Assembly (NCBI GenBank): GCA_030692365.1
Contig: JAUYCC010000009.1
Span: 1 to 60,185, forward strand
Reading direction: 5' to 3'
DNA length: 60,185 bases
Source: Pelolinea sp.
GTDB lineage: Bacteria > Chloroflexota > Anaerolineae > Anaerolineales > Anaerolineaceae
The stretch's first letter is position 1, and the number at the start of each line of letters is the position of its first letter. The position numbers were made by a program, and so were the translations under genes. The notes under the pieces were generated by a model, which worked only from the letters and a program-made list of their open reading frames with translations, made no database searches and was not told where the DNA came from. Of this stretch, positions 18,137 through 26,195 are shown one piece after another.

Positions 18137-18838
18137 ATGAAAAATAGATTAGGTATATTTTTAGTGCTGGCGCTTTGCCTTTCGGTATTTTCATCCGTTT
18201 CCGCAAGCCCACTTTCTTCCACGACTGTAGTCAGTGTGGTTGAAGATCAATCCGTAAATGTCAGGCTTGAAAAATTCCCGGCAAGCGAAACTTTCTACGT
18301 CTACATGGGTTTCAATGGCACAAATGGGATCAATGGATACCTTGTGTCAAAGATAGCCACAAATGATGGTGGAACGTTTATGGCCAAGTTCCTGATCCCA
18401 GAAGGATTGAAAGGCGAGGATATTATTGCGATCCGTTTTGAAAGCAAAGACAGCAATGCCTATTGGTATGACTGGTTCTACAATAAAACCGGAGCTTCCA
18501 ACCCGGGTAGCCCTACCAGCGTGCCTACCTATAACAATCTGCCGCCAGGATTCCCAACCTTTGTAGTCCTTGAAGTGAACAAAGGCTCTTCCATTACCGT
18601 TCAGACCAAGTACTTCCCTGAAAACGAGCGCTTCGCGGTATTCATGAAAGACGGCGCCATGGCAAACAAAACCTGGTATGAAGTGGACGGCTTTGATTCC
18701 TCCGAAGGCGGCATCCAGACGCTGGTCCTCTCAATACCGAGCCAGCTGCGATATAAAGAGAAAATCGCAGTGAAGTTCTACAGCCTGAAGGACGGATTTG
18801 TCACCTATGATCTAATCCTGAATCAGGATTACCCGTAA
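18137..18838 (+). CDS. Secreted protein with two related beta-rich domains
   Basis: A 233-aa exported protein of unknown function. The ATG at 18137 is chosen because AAGGAGG ends 4 bases before it. The N-terminus is a Sec signal peptide (MKNRLGIFLVLALCL, cleavage near SVSA-SP). The mature part has two similar units, roughly residues 33-115 and 135-228. Each contains a V-E/K-x-x-x-S-V/I-T/N-V start, a KFP or YFP turn, a YVYMG or AVFMK strand, a GG-x-F/I-x-x-x-x-x-IP motif, and a final strand reading IAIRFES or IAVKFYS. This indicates an internal duplication of a beta-sandwich-like domain. No enzyme motif is seen. Confidence 0.7.
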   Translation: MKNRLGIFLVLALCLSVFSSVSASPLSSTTVVSVVEDQSVNVRLEKFPASETFYVYMGFNGTNGINGYLVSKIATNDGGTFMAKFLIPEGLKGEDIIAIRFESKDSNAYWYDWFYNKTGASNPGSPTSVPTYNNLPPGFPTFVVLEVNKGSSITVQTKYFPENERFAVFMKDGAMANKTWYEVDGFDSSEGGIQTLVLSIPSQLRYKEKIAVKFYSLKDGFVTYDLILNQDYP

Positions 18839-18855
18839 ACCGATCACAATTATTC

Positions 18856-18884
18856 AGCCCCTCTTCTCGAAGAGGGGCTTTTTA
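18856..18884 (+). terminator. Strong rho-independent terminator
   Basis: AGCCCCTCTTC (18856-18866) and GAAGAGGGGCT (18869-18879) form an 11-bp perfect stem followed by TTTTTATT, 17 bases after the secreted-protein gene. Confidence 0.95.
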
Positions 18885-19012
18885 TTAATCTTTCATTGGA
18901 GTGATTAATAAGATATTATCTTTTGATTTTAATCATTGGTAATTGAGAAAACTCCTATTTTATTTTTGGCTTTTTTTTTATATAATAATTAAAGAAAGCA
19001 TGAGGTGATGAT

Positions 19013-19465
19013 ATGGCTGAGAGAGTGATCGTTAAACAGGACCGCCAATTTCGCACCCAGTTTTTGGCGGCGGACCCGGAAGATATTCATTCCAATGTCT
19101 TTGAAACCATTGAAGACATTCACCAATTGACCCCTTACGGAATGTTGCTCAGCAGCCTCGCCTCATGCACTGCCCTGGTCATGCACACCTTTGCCCAGAA
19201 TCATGATATTGGGTTAAAAGAAGTGGAAATGCACATGTCTTACCAGCGTGTTTTTCGTGAGGACTGTGAAGACTGCGATGAGGAAAAAGAATACAACGAG
19301 GAGATCAGCGAACGCATCTTGCTTAAAGGTGACCTTAGTGTAGCGGAGCGTGAAAAATTATTACATGTAGCCCACTTTTGCCCGATCTTCAAGATGATAA
19401 AAGAAGGCATCACCATCACATCCAGCTTGATTGAAGGTAAAGTAGAAGAAGAGTCGAGCGATTAA
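19013..19465 (+). CDS. OsmC-family protein
   Basis: A 150-aa OsmC/Ohr-fold protein, the normal length. The two family cysteines are visible in SSLASCTALVMHTF (about Cys52) and HFCPIFKMI (about Cys122); in peroxidase members these reduce organic hydroperoxides. An acidic, cysteine-bearing insert (REDCEDCDEEKEYNEE) lies between them, which is not typical. GAGGTGATG precedes the ATG. The gene overlaps the stop of the convergent gene on the other strand by a few bases. Its specific role is not certain, since YhfA-like members lack clear peroxidase activity. Confidence 0.85.
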   Translation: MAERVIVKQDRQFRTQFLAADPEDIHSNVFETIEDIHQLTPYGMLLSSLASCTALVMHTFAQNHDIGLKEVEMHMSYQRVFREDCEDCDEEKEYNEEISERILLKGDLSVAEREKLLHVAHFCPIFKMIKEGITITSSLIEGKVEEESSD

Positions 19466-19992
19466 CGGGCGATAACTTTTATATCTTTTCCTCGCATCAC
19501 ATTCAATGCGGCAGCGCGCCATTCACTATTCTTTTCAAGATAAGGCAGCATCCTACCATCAACAAGCAGAATATCCGCGTCTCTACAGCCAGCCGACAGC
19601 GCGGAAGGATGTCCTTCAAAAACCCAAACTTTGTGTCCCAAAGCGGCAAATCCAAGCAGATAACCAAAAAAAGGAATTGCCTGAAGCATATCTGTTTTTA
19701 TTGCTTCGAGATAGGTGAATGCAATTACAGCGATATTTCGCGAAGGTTGCGGTGGAATTAGTTCAGATAATCGTGATAATTCATCTAAAGGGATCTCGGA
19801 CGGGAGCGGGCATATTTTGCTGATAAGCAGTCTACCGGGCGTCACAATGATCACCTGGCGGTGGTAGAGCCCATCCTCATCTTCACGGGAATCATCAGCC
19901 GCCTTGCGTGCTTTGGTGAAAACCGATTCGATATCCGGTCGGATATCGACCTCCGGCATGTGCGGGGTGAAAAGGGTATTAAATTCTGGCAT
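19462..19992 (-). CDS. Hypothetical protein
   Basis: A 176-aa protein with no family I recognise. It has a predicted beta-alpha pattern (RNIAVIAFTYLEAI; HKVWVFEGHPS; ADILLVDGRML), rather like a Rossmann-type sensor domain with a highly charged N-terminal third. There is no signal peptide or membrane segment. It is convergent with the OsmC gene. A TATAAT on the minus strand just upstream of the start may be its -10 box. Confidence 0.6.
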   Translation of the reverse strand: MPEFNTLFTPHMPEVDIRPDIESVFTKARKAADDSREDEDGLYHRQVIIVTPGRLLISKICPLPSEIPLDELSRLSELIPPQPSRNIAVIAFTYLEAIKTDMLQAIPFFGYLLGFAALGHKVWVFEGHPSALSAGCRDADILLVDGRMLPYLEKNSEWRAAALNVMRGKDIKVIAR

Positions 19993-20040
19993 AGCAGAAA
20001 TTATTATAATGGTGAGTGATTCACAACAATTCTATAATTA

Positions 20041-20069
20041 AAAAAGGACAGAAAGTATCTGCCCTTTTT
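20041..20069 (-). terminator. Bidirectional-looking terminator
   Basis: AAAAAGGACAGA (20041-20052) pairs with TCTGCCCTTTTT (20058-20069) with one mismatch and a 5-base loop. A/T runs flank both sides, so it could serve the minus-strand gene ending at 20089. Confidence 0.7.
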
Positions 20070-20088
20070 AGTAATTAATTTGGCTTAC

Positions 20089-20569
20089 TTAGAGGCCGAG
20101 TACTTCCTTCAAGGCTTTTTTCTGAGCATCATCCAGGCCTTTAATGTCGTCAATGGCCGGGCCGGTGTATTTCTTGCCGCGGTCATCGGTGAAGTTACCC
20201 CACTCAGCAGCGCGCAGCAGAACCCAGGGGGCAATGCCCAACTTCTCGGCGGCTTTGTATGCCGCGTTGATCAGGTCTTGGTGTGTTTTGGAATGCAGCA
20301 CTTCTTCCTGCTTCTTGGTGTCTGCCGCCTATGCGGGCAGCTTGAACGGCTTTCAGGTCATTCTCAGCGGCTTTTACGCTGGCAGCTGAACCAGCACCTG
20401 AAAAAACAGTTCCGGATGTTGGATTGTATTTTTGAGTCGGGGCAGCAATGGTTGGTTTCGCTTCTTCAGCCTTAGGGTCTAACCCTTTTTTCAGGATATC
20501 TCCCAATTTGTTTTTATCTACGCCTACTATGGTTCCTCCATTTTGGTGTTTGTTAATACTATAGCACAA
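20089..20569 (-). pseudogene. Small helical protein gene interrupted by a frameshift
   Basis: Two overlapping minus-strand frames make one protein of about 150 aa. The N-terminal part runs to about NDLKAVQAARI, and the C-terminal part from ADTKKQEEVLHSKTHQDLIN to KEVLGL. Removing one G from the GG in ATAGGCGG near 20327-20330 joins them as ARIAADTKKQ. The first third is Pro/Thr/Ala-rich; the rest is helical with WVLLRAAEWGNFTDDRGKKY. The family is not recognised. The true start is uncertain: a perfect GGAGG is followed at 4 bases by ATA, in frame, and the upstream ATG (20569) lacks a ribosome-binding site. The frameshift may be a sequencing error. Confidence 0.5.
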
Positions 20570-20624
20570 AGATTGGCAAATTATTTAATTTTGGGACATT
20601 ATTAATAAAAATTTGAGAATAAGA

Positions 20625-21017
20625 TCATGCAACTTGGTCGCTTGCGGGTATATGGGGTGTATAGACTGAATCTCCCAGAGCCAGAATAGGCATAAATATC
20701 GGCGCCAGGAACAGCAGCCCAAAGGCAAAACCGTTATCTTTTCCAAATACCTTGGCCAGATCAAAGATGATGATCACTGCCAACACCACATTGACTGCCG
20801 GGATGAACATCAGCAGCAGCCACCACCAGGGGCGCTGAACAATCTGCAACTCCACAAAATTATTGAAAAACGGAATCAAGGCAGCCCAGCCTGGCTTTCC
20901 GGCTTTCTCAAAAATACACCATGCGCAAAACACATAAAAAGCGGAGAATATTAATGAGAAGAGAATAATTATAATTGCTGCTGGTCCTTCAAGATCGAAC
21001 GAAGAATTGTAGGACAT
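20625..21017 (-). CDS. DUF5684-like small membrane protein
   Basis: A 130-aa protein with three or four hydrophobic segments. The stretch FEKAGKPGWAALIPFFNNFV followed by PWWWLLLMFIPAVN, and then FDLAKVFGKDNGFAFGLLFL, matches the DUF5684 membrane family often annotated near signal peptidases. The function is unknown. A GGAGG ribosome-binding site precedes the ATG. Confidence 0.75.
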   Translation of the reverse strand: MSYNSSFDLEGPAAIIIILFSLIFSAFYVFCAWCIFEKAGKPGWAALIPFFNNFVELQIVQRPWWWLLLMFIPAVNVVLAVIIIFDLAKVFGKDNGFAFGLLFLAPIFMPILALGDSVYTPHIPASDQVA

Positions 21018-21112
21018 GTTTCCTCCAGGGAAATTTATTTAAATTAATTATATAACCAGGACTCATAGGATAAGAGATGAAAATTCGTCAGAAAAAATAT
21101 TTTATTGAAAGG

Positions 21113-21140
21113 AATCGGGCGGGAAAAATCCCGCCCGATT
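21113..21140 (-). terminator. Terminator of the RLP/dehydrogenase operon
   Basis: A 12-bp perfect stem (AATCGGGCGGGA 21113-21124 with TCCCGCCCGATT 21129-21140) begins 4 bases after the last gene of the minus-strand operon. In the minus direction it is followed by a U-rich stretch only after some 10 bases, so termination may be imperfect, but no further gene is read into directly. Confidence 0.8.
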
Positions 21141-21143
21141 GAA

Positions 21144-22532
21144 TTACCGGGTCAGAGTCACTTCATTGGGTGTTTCAATCAATTCCTTGATATATTGAAG
21201 AAATTTGGCCGCCGGCGCACCATCCACCAGCCGGTGGTCGAATGCCAAGGAAAGAGTCAGAATTTTGCGTATTACAATTTGATCATCCCGGACCACTGGT
21301 TTGGATGTAATGCGCCCAACCCCCAGGATGGCTGCTTCAGGCAGGTTGATGACTGGCGTAAATCCATCCACATCATACATGCCCAGATTAGTAATAGTGA
21401 AAGTGCCGCTTGATAAGGCTTCAGGCAGAATTTTGCCGCTGCGAACTTCATCAACACGCTGGCGGAATTCGATTCCAACCGTCCGTAGGTCTTTTTGGTC
21501 CACGTCACAGATTACCGGAACATACAGGCCTTTTTCGGCGTCAACCGCGATTCCGATGTTGACCTTAGCAAGCCGTTCAATCGCATCGCCATTCAGCCTC
21601 GCGTTCATATAAGGGAAGCGGCGCAGCGCGCACGCGCAGGCTTTAGCCAGCAAATCGTTGTAACCAGGCGCGAAACCCCAGTCCATTTCATAGGCAGCTT
21701 TCAGCTTCTCGCGCAAGGTGACGAAATTGGTAGCATCCGCATCCATCAACAGGGTCACGTGTGCGGTGGTGCGCGAGCTGGTTCCCATACGCTCCGCAAT
21801 GACTCCGCGCACCCCCTTCAGGGGCAGGCGTTCGGCGATTTCCATTTCTGGTAAAGAAACAGTAGGCGTTTGCGCAGCAGTAACAACCGGGGTAGGTTCT
21901 GAACGGCGAGCCAGTGCGAGTTCCACATCCGCCCGGGTAATTTCGCCACGCGGACCGCTGGAGGTAATTGATCTCAAGTCCAACCCGGCTTCTTCAGCCA
22001 TTTTTTGCGCCACAGGGCTGGTTTTGGGTGTCTGTGCCAGGTAAGCGATAACATCGCCCTCGCGTACGCGGACACCCCCGCCGCCGGATGGCGGTACGGT
22101 TTTCAGATCCACTTTTTTCTCGTTTGCCAGTTTGCGAGCCCGCGGGGAAGAAAACAGCTTTTGCTCAGCCAGTTTGATAGTCGGTAATACTGTACCTTGA
22201 GATACCGGCGCAATAGATAAAGGTTCTTTTTCAGCAGGCGACTCTTCTCTTTTTGCTGCCACTGGCTGGCTGGTTGGCGCCTTGAACACCTCATCTTTTT
22301 CACCGATGAGTGCCACTACCTCAAGAACCGGCACTACCTGCCCGGCTTTGTATGGCCCGATATGGATATAACCACTGTCAACTGCTTCTACATTGAAAAC
22401 CGCTTTATCGGTTTCCACTTCCAGCACTTCCTGGCCTTGCTCTACCTTGTCGCCATCCTTCACCAGCCAGTTAAGCAAGGTGACTTCTTCAACCGTTTGG
22501 CCCAACTTCGGGATGAAGAGTTCCTCGGCCAT
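21144..22532 (-). CDS. Dihydrolipoamide acyltransferase (E2), complex 2
   Basis: A 462-aa core component of an acetoin/2-oxoacid dehydrogenase-type complex; it transfers an acyl group from lipoamide to CoA. It has an N-terminal lipoyl domain with the lysine in ETDKA (Lys43), a Pro/Ala-rich linker, two peripheral subunit-binding domains in a row (SSPRARKLANEKKVDL, about 130-170, and TSPVAQKMAEEAGLDL, about 175-210), and a C-terminal catalytic domain with DHRLVDG near the end. Most E2s have only one subunit-binding domain. The start overlaps the stop of the fused E1 gene upstream. No E3 gene is in the window, so the dihydrolipoamide dehydrogenase must come from elsewhere. Confidence 0.9.
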   Translation of the reverse strand: MAEELFIPKLGQTVEEVTLLNWLVKDGDKVEQGQEVLEVETDKAVFNVEAVDSGYIHIGPYKAGQVVPVLEVVALIGEKDEVFKAPTSQPVAAKREESPAEKEPLSIAPVSQGTVLPTIKLAEQKLFSSPRARKLANEKKVDLKTVPPSGGGGVRVREGDVIAYLAQTPKTSPVAQKMAEEAGLDLRSITSSGPRGEITRADVELALARRSEPTPVVTAAQTPTVSLPEMEIAERLPLKGVRGVIAERMGTSSRTTAHVTLLMDADATNFVTLREKLKAAYEMDWGFAPGYNDLLAKACACALRRFPYMNARLNGDAIERLAKVNIGIAVDAEKGLYVPVICDVDQKDLRTVGIEFRQRVDEVRSGKILPEALSSGTFTITNLGMYDVDGFTPVINLPEAAILGVGRITSKPVVRDDQIVIRKILTLSLAFDHRLVDGAPAAKFLQYIKELIETPNEVTLTR

Positions 22533-24625
22533 TAACTGACCACCTTTCTGCAGGCTTCAATGATACGGTTTACGTTGGGAATTGCCAAATCTTCCAAAAC
22601 TTCAGCCCGCGGTACTGGCACGTTGGCGGCCGCAACGCGCACCATGGGCGCGTCCAAATAATCAAAGGCATGGTCATTCACCTGAGCCATGACCTCGTTA
22701 ATAAAACTGGTGTTTTCATAGGCCTCGGTTACACCCACAAAACGGCCAGTTTTCTTAACTGAATTGATAACAGTATCAATATCCAGAGGTTTCAGGCAGC
22801 GCAGGTCGACCACTTCCACGTCGATGCCTTCTTTAGCCAAAACTTCAGCCGCGTCCAGCGCGTTAAGTACCTGACGGGAATATGTAACAAGCGTGACATC
22901 TTTTCCCGGCCGTTTGATATCAGCAATACCCAAGGGAATAATGTACTCTCCTTCCGGTACGCGGCCTTTGTTCTTGTAAAGCATCTTGTGCTCAATGAAC
23001 ATGACCGGGTTATTGTCGCGGATGGCCGCTTTAAGCAGCCCTTTCACATCATAGGGGGTGGAAGGCATCACCACGTAAATGCCGGGAAAATGCGTCCAAA
23101 GCGCTTCAAGGCTTTGTGAGTGGTGCGCGGCAATCGCCCGTCCCGCACCGCCTTCGGTGCGGACGACCATGGGAACGCTGGTCTTGCCGCCGAACATATA
23201 GCGGTTTTTGGCGCCCTGATTGGCAACCTGATCCATGGCAAGCGGTGTGAAATCCACATACATAATCTCGGCCACCGGGCGCATGCCCACCATCGCGGCG
23301 CCAACCGCCGCGCCACCAATGGTGGCTTCAGAAATAGGCGTGTCAATTACACGCCACTGCCCAAATTCTTCAAACAATCCGCGCGACGCGCCGTATGCGC
23401 CGCCGTACAAACCCACATCCTCGCCCATCAGGAAGACGCGATCATCCCTATTCATTTCCTCCCGTAACGCTTCAACAATGGCATCTGCGTAAGAAATCTC
23501 ACGCATCGAGGTGTCTTTCGCGACCTTCTCCCTCAGCGCGGCTTCATTTTCAACGTCTTTCACCGTAAATACAGAGGGCGCGAATACATCTGTCTCCAGT
23601 TCTGCAGGGTCCACTTCAGGGGAGGCGTCGCTGTAATCCATGGCGGCTTTCATCTTGGTTTTAACCGCCTGGTTCATGCTTTCAAATTCTTCATCTGATA
23701 TAAGGCCGACTGCTTTCATCTCTTCATTGAGAACTTTAATAGGGTCGCGGTCTTTGTAAGCCTGTTCTTCTTCCTTGGTACGGTAAGTGCGCGGGTCGGA
23801 ATGGCTGTGGCCAAAGTATCGATAAGTCTTGGCTTCGATAAGACTGGGACCTTCACCTTTCCGGGCGCGTTCAACTGCTTTTTCCACCGCGCCGCGTACC
23901 GCCAGGACGTCCATACCATCCACCACCTTGCCTGGAATGCCGTAAGCGCAGGCGCGGTCCGCCACATTGGGCAGCTTGCTGGATTTTGACCAGGGAACGG
24001 ACATGGCATACATGTTATTCTCAACCATGAAAACTACAGGCAAATTCCAGAGGGAAGCCATGTTGAGTGCTTCATGGAAATTGCCGGTGTTGGAGGCGCC
24101 GTCGCCAAAGAAGCATAGCACTACCTTATCGGTATCCATCAGTTTTTGCGCCAGAGCGGCGCCTACCGCCACGGGAATGTTCCCGCCGACTATACCAGTG
24201 GCGCCCAGGTTGCCGTGGGCTACATCGGCAATGTGCATCGAACCGCCCTTACCTTTGCAATATCCGCCGGATTTGCCGAGAACCTCAGCCATCATTTTGT
24301 TGTAATGCGCCTGCTTTTCTTCAGGCGTTTTCGCGGCGGTATCACCGTGGGCGTGCGCGTGGCCGTGGCCGCGATGTGTGCTGGTTACCAGATCATCATC
24401 ACGCAGGGCGCCTACCGCACCAACGGCAACAGCTTCTGAACCGGCGTAGAGGTGAGAAGCACCTTTAAGTACAGCGCGGCCCAGCAGGTTGGAGATATTG
24501 TTCTCCAGGGCGCGGATTTCCATTGTCTGGCGAAGGTACCCCATCAACTGCTCTTTGGTTAGCGCCTGTTCCTCGATCATCGCTGAAACGCGTTCGATGT
24601 TGGTTTTTGATTGTTTATCTGCCAT
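22532..24625 (-). CDS. Thiamine-dependent E1 component, alpha and beta fused, complex 2
   Basis: A 697-aa E1 with both subunits on one chain. Residues 1-350 are the alpha part with the thiamine diphosphate motif GDG...NN (174-176 and 203-204, reading FFGDGASNTGNFHEALN). Residues of about 375-697 are the beta part (GEDVGLYGGAYG; YVDFTPLAMDQ; VVRTEGG). The alpha part has a His-rich insert HGHAHAHGD and following charged residues (about 86-110) where relatives have HGHAIAKG. Closest in style to acetoin dehydrogenase/branched-chain 2-oxoacid dehydrogenase E1. It would decarboxylate a 2-oxoacid, or cleave an acyloin or diketone, and load the acyl group on E2. Confidence 0.88.
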   Translation of the reverse strand: MADKQSKTNIERVSAMIEEQALTKEQLMGYLRQTMEIRALENNISNLLGRAVLKGASHLYAGSEAVAVGAVGALRDDDLVTSTHRGHGHAHAHGDTAAKTPEEKQAHYNKMMAEVLGKSGGYCKGKGGSMHIADVAHGNLGATGIVGGNIPVAVGAALAQKLMDTDKVVLCFFGDGASNTGNFHEALNMASLWNLPVVFMVENNMYAMSVPWSKSSKLPNVADRACAYGIPGKVVDGMDVLAVRGAVEKAVERARKGEGPSLIEAKTYRYFGHSHSDPRTYRTKEEEQAYKDRDPIKVLNEEMKAVGLISDEEFESMNQAVKTKMKAAMDYSDASPEVDPAELETDVFAPSVFTVKDVENEAALREKVAKDTSMREISYADAIVEALREEMNRDDRVFLMGEDVGLYGGAYGASRGLFEEFGQWRVIDTPISEATIGGAAVGAAMVGMRPVAEIMYVDFTPLAMDQVANQGAKNRYMFGGKTSVPMVVRTEGGAGRAIAAHHSQSLEALWTHFPGIYVVMPSTPYDVKGLLKAAIRDNNPVMFIEHKMLYKNKGRVPEGEYIIPLGIADIKRPGKDVTLVTYSRQVLNALDAAEVLAKEGIDVEVVDLRCLKPLDIDTVINSVKKTGRFVGVTEAYENTSFINEVMAQVNDHAFDYLDAPMVRVAAANVPVPRAEVLEDLAIPNVNRIIEACRKVVS

Positions 24626-24655
24626 TACTCAGTATCCTCCGAAACATAAATTGGC

Positions 24656-25387
24656 TTAAAAAGGTGAACTGCCGCGCCGCCGAATATAAATCTCATCCAC
24701 TGCGGCAAGTTCGGACAAACTTAACAAGAAAAGGACTGTTTGGGCGATATCCTCAGGCTGCATCAAGATAGAGCGGTCGAGGTCTGGCCTGGCCTCGCCC
24801 ACCAGGTCGGTATCCACACCGCCAGGGTGAATGACGCTGGCGCGAATATTATACTTCTGCGCTTCCAGCGCCAGGGTTTTGGTCATCCCTACCACCGCGT
24901 GTTTGGTGGCTGTGTAAGCGCTCTGATTCTCATACCCCTTGAAGCCCACCACGCTGGAGATGTTGATGATATATCCGCTTCGCTGCGGAACCATGCGCTG
25001 CAGCGCTTCACGGCAGCAAATATAAGTGCCGCGCATATTTACTGCGATCAGGTCATCCAGATCGCTGGTGGTGAAATTCTGGAAAGGACCGTAACGGCCG
25101 ATGGCGGCATTATTAACCATAATGTCCAACCTGCCAAATTTTTCCATAACCAAATCGAACATCCGGTTGATTTGGCCTTCGTCCGCGATATTACACTGGA
25201 CAAAAAGCGCTTTGCCATTGGCCTTTCTGATCTCTGCAGTAACCGCTTCAATCTCGGACAAGGTTCGGGCAGCCACAATGACTGAAGCTTTGCAGCGCGC
25301 CAGAGCCAGCGCAACCGCTCTGCCAATGCCGCGCCCTCCGCCGGTGACGATAGCGGCCTGTCCGGAAAGGTCCGGTTTAATCACCAT
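24656..25387 (-). CDS. Short-chain dehydrogenase/reductase (SDR)
   Basis: A 243-aa NAD(P)-dependent oxidoreductase of the classical SDR family. The cofactor motif TGGGRGIG (15-22), NNA, catalytic Ser in NISSVVGF, and YTATK (catalytic Tyr and Lys) are present. The C-terminus ends in a short basic RRRGSSPF rather than the common TGQ-x-x-xVDGG, so substrate contacts differ from those of the next SDR. It is the third-last gene of the RLP operon and lies 2 bases from the SDR upstream. The substrate is probably a polyol, ketose or hydroxyacid in the pathway; not resolved. Confidence 0.88.
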   Translation of the reverse strand: MVIKPDLSGQAAIVTGGGRGIGRAVALALARCKASVIVAARTLSEIEAVTAEIRKANGKALFVQCNIADEGQINRMFDLVMEKFGRLDIMVNNAAIGRYGPFQNFTTSDLDDLIAVNMRGTYICCREALQRMVPQRSGYIINISSVVGFKGYENQSAYTATKHAVVGMTKTLALEAQKYNIRASVIHPGGVDTDLVGEARPDLDRSILMQPEDIAQTVLFLLSLSELAAVDEIYIRRRGSSPF

Positions 25388-25389
25388 GA

Positions 25390-26181
25390 TTAATGCATCT
25401 CCTGACCGCCGGTAACATTAATTGCTTGGCCGGTCATATAACTGGCCTGGTCGGAAGCCAGGAAAACCAGTACGTTGCAAACATCATCATAAGTGCAGCC
25501 ACGTTTCATAGGCACCTGGTTAACGTAATACTGGCGTACCTCTTCTTCGCTGATGCCGCGGGTGCGCGCATATTGTTCGTAAAGCGAATTGACCCACAGA
25601 GGGGAATCCAGCAAGTTTCCGGGGCATATTGAGTTGACCCGTACGCCGAACTCGGCCATTTCTAGCGCCGCGGATTGGGTCAGCCCGATACCGCCAAACT
25701 TGGAAGCGGCATATGCTGAGTTCTTGAAGCTGCCTTTCTTGCCAGATTTGGAATTGATCTGGATGATCACGCCGCTTCGCTGCGGTTTCATCACTCGCGC
25801 GGCATGCTTGACGCACAGAAAGTACCCATAGAGGTTAACTTCCATAACCTTCAGCCACTTCTCAGCAGGAAAATCTTCCACCGCGTCGGCCATCAGAATT
25901 CCGGCGTTGCAGACCATGATATCCAACTTGCCGAAATGGCTGACTGTTTTGTCAACCAAATTGGCGACCGTTTCTTCTTTGGTCACATCAGTAACAATCC
26001 CAAGCGTTTTTTGATTGTATTCCTTTTGAATTTTTTCTTCCGTGCTCTTAATGCCATCTTCCTTGATATCAGCCACAACCACCTGGCAGCTTTCGCTGGC
26101 CAGGCGCAGACTGATGGCTTCGCCCAAGCCCTGCGCTCCGCCGGTGACAATCGCGGTCTTGCCCTCTAATGTTTTACCCAT
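25390..26181 (-). CDS. SDR resembling sorbitol-6-phosphate 2-dehydrogenase
   Basis: A 263-aa classical SDR: TGGAQGLG (13-20), NAG, catalytic SKSGKKGS and YAASK motifs, and a C-terminal ASYMTGQAINVTGGQEMH ending typical of SrlD-like sorbitol-6-phosphate dehydrogenases. It would interconvert a secondary alcohol and ketone on a sugar or sugar phosphate using NAD(P). A GGAG ribosome-binding site precedes the ATG. Its place beside a second SDR and an MDR-type dehydrogenase implies several oxidation steps in the pathway. Confidence 0.88.
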   Translation of the reverse strand: MGKTLEGKTAIVTGGAQGLGEAISLRLASESCQVVVADIKEDGIKSTEEKIQKEYNQKTLGIVTDVTKEETVANLVDKTVSHFGKLDIMVCNAGILMADAVEDFPAEKWLKVMEVNLYGYFLCVKHAARVMKPQRSGVIIQINSKSGKKGSFKNSAYAASKFGGIGLTQSAALEMAEFGVRVNSICPGNLLDSPLWVNSLYEQYARTRGISEEEVRQYYVNQVPMKRGCTYDDVCNVLVFLASDQASYMTGQAINVTGGQEMH

Positions 26182-26195
26182 GGTTGGCTCCGTTT

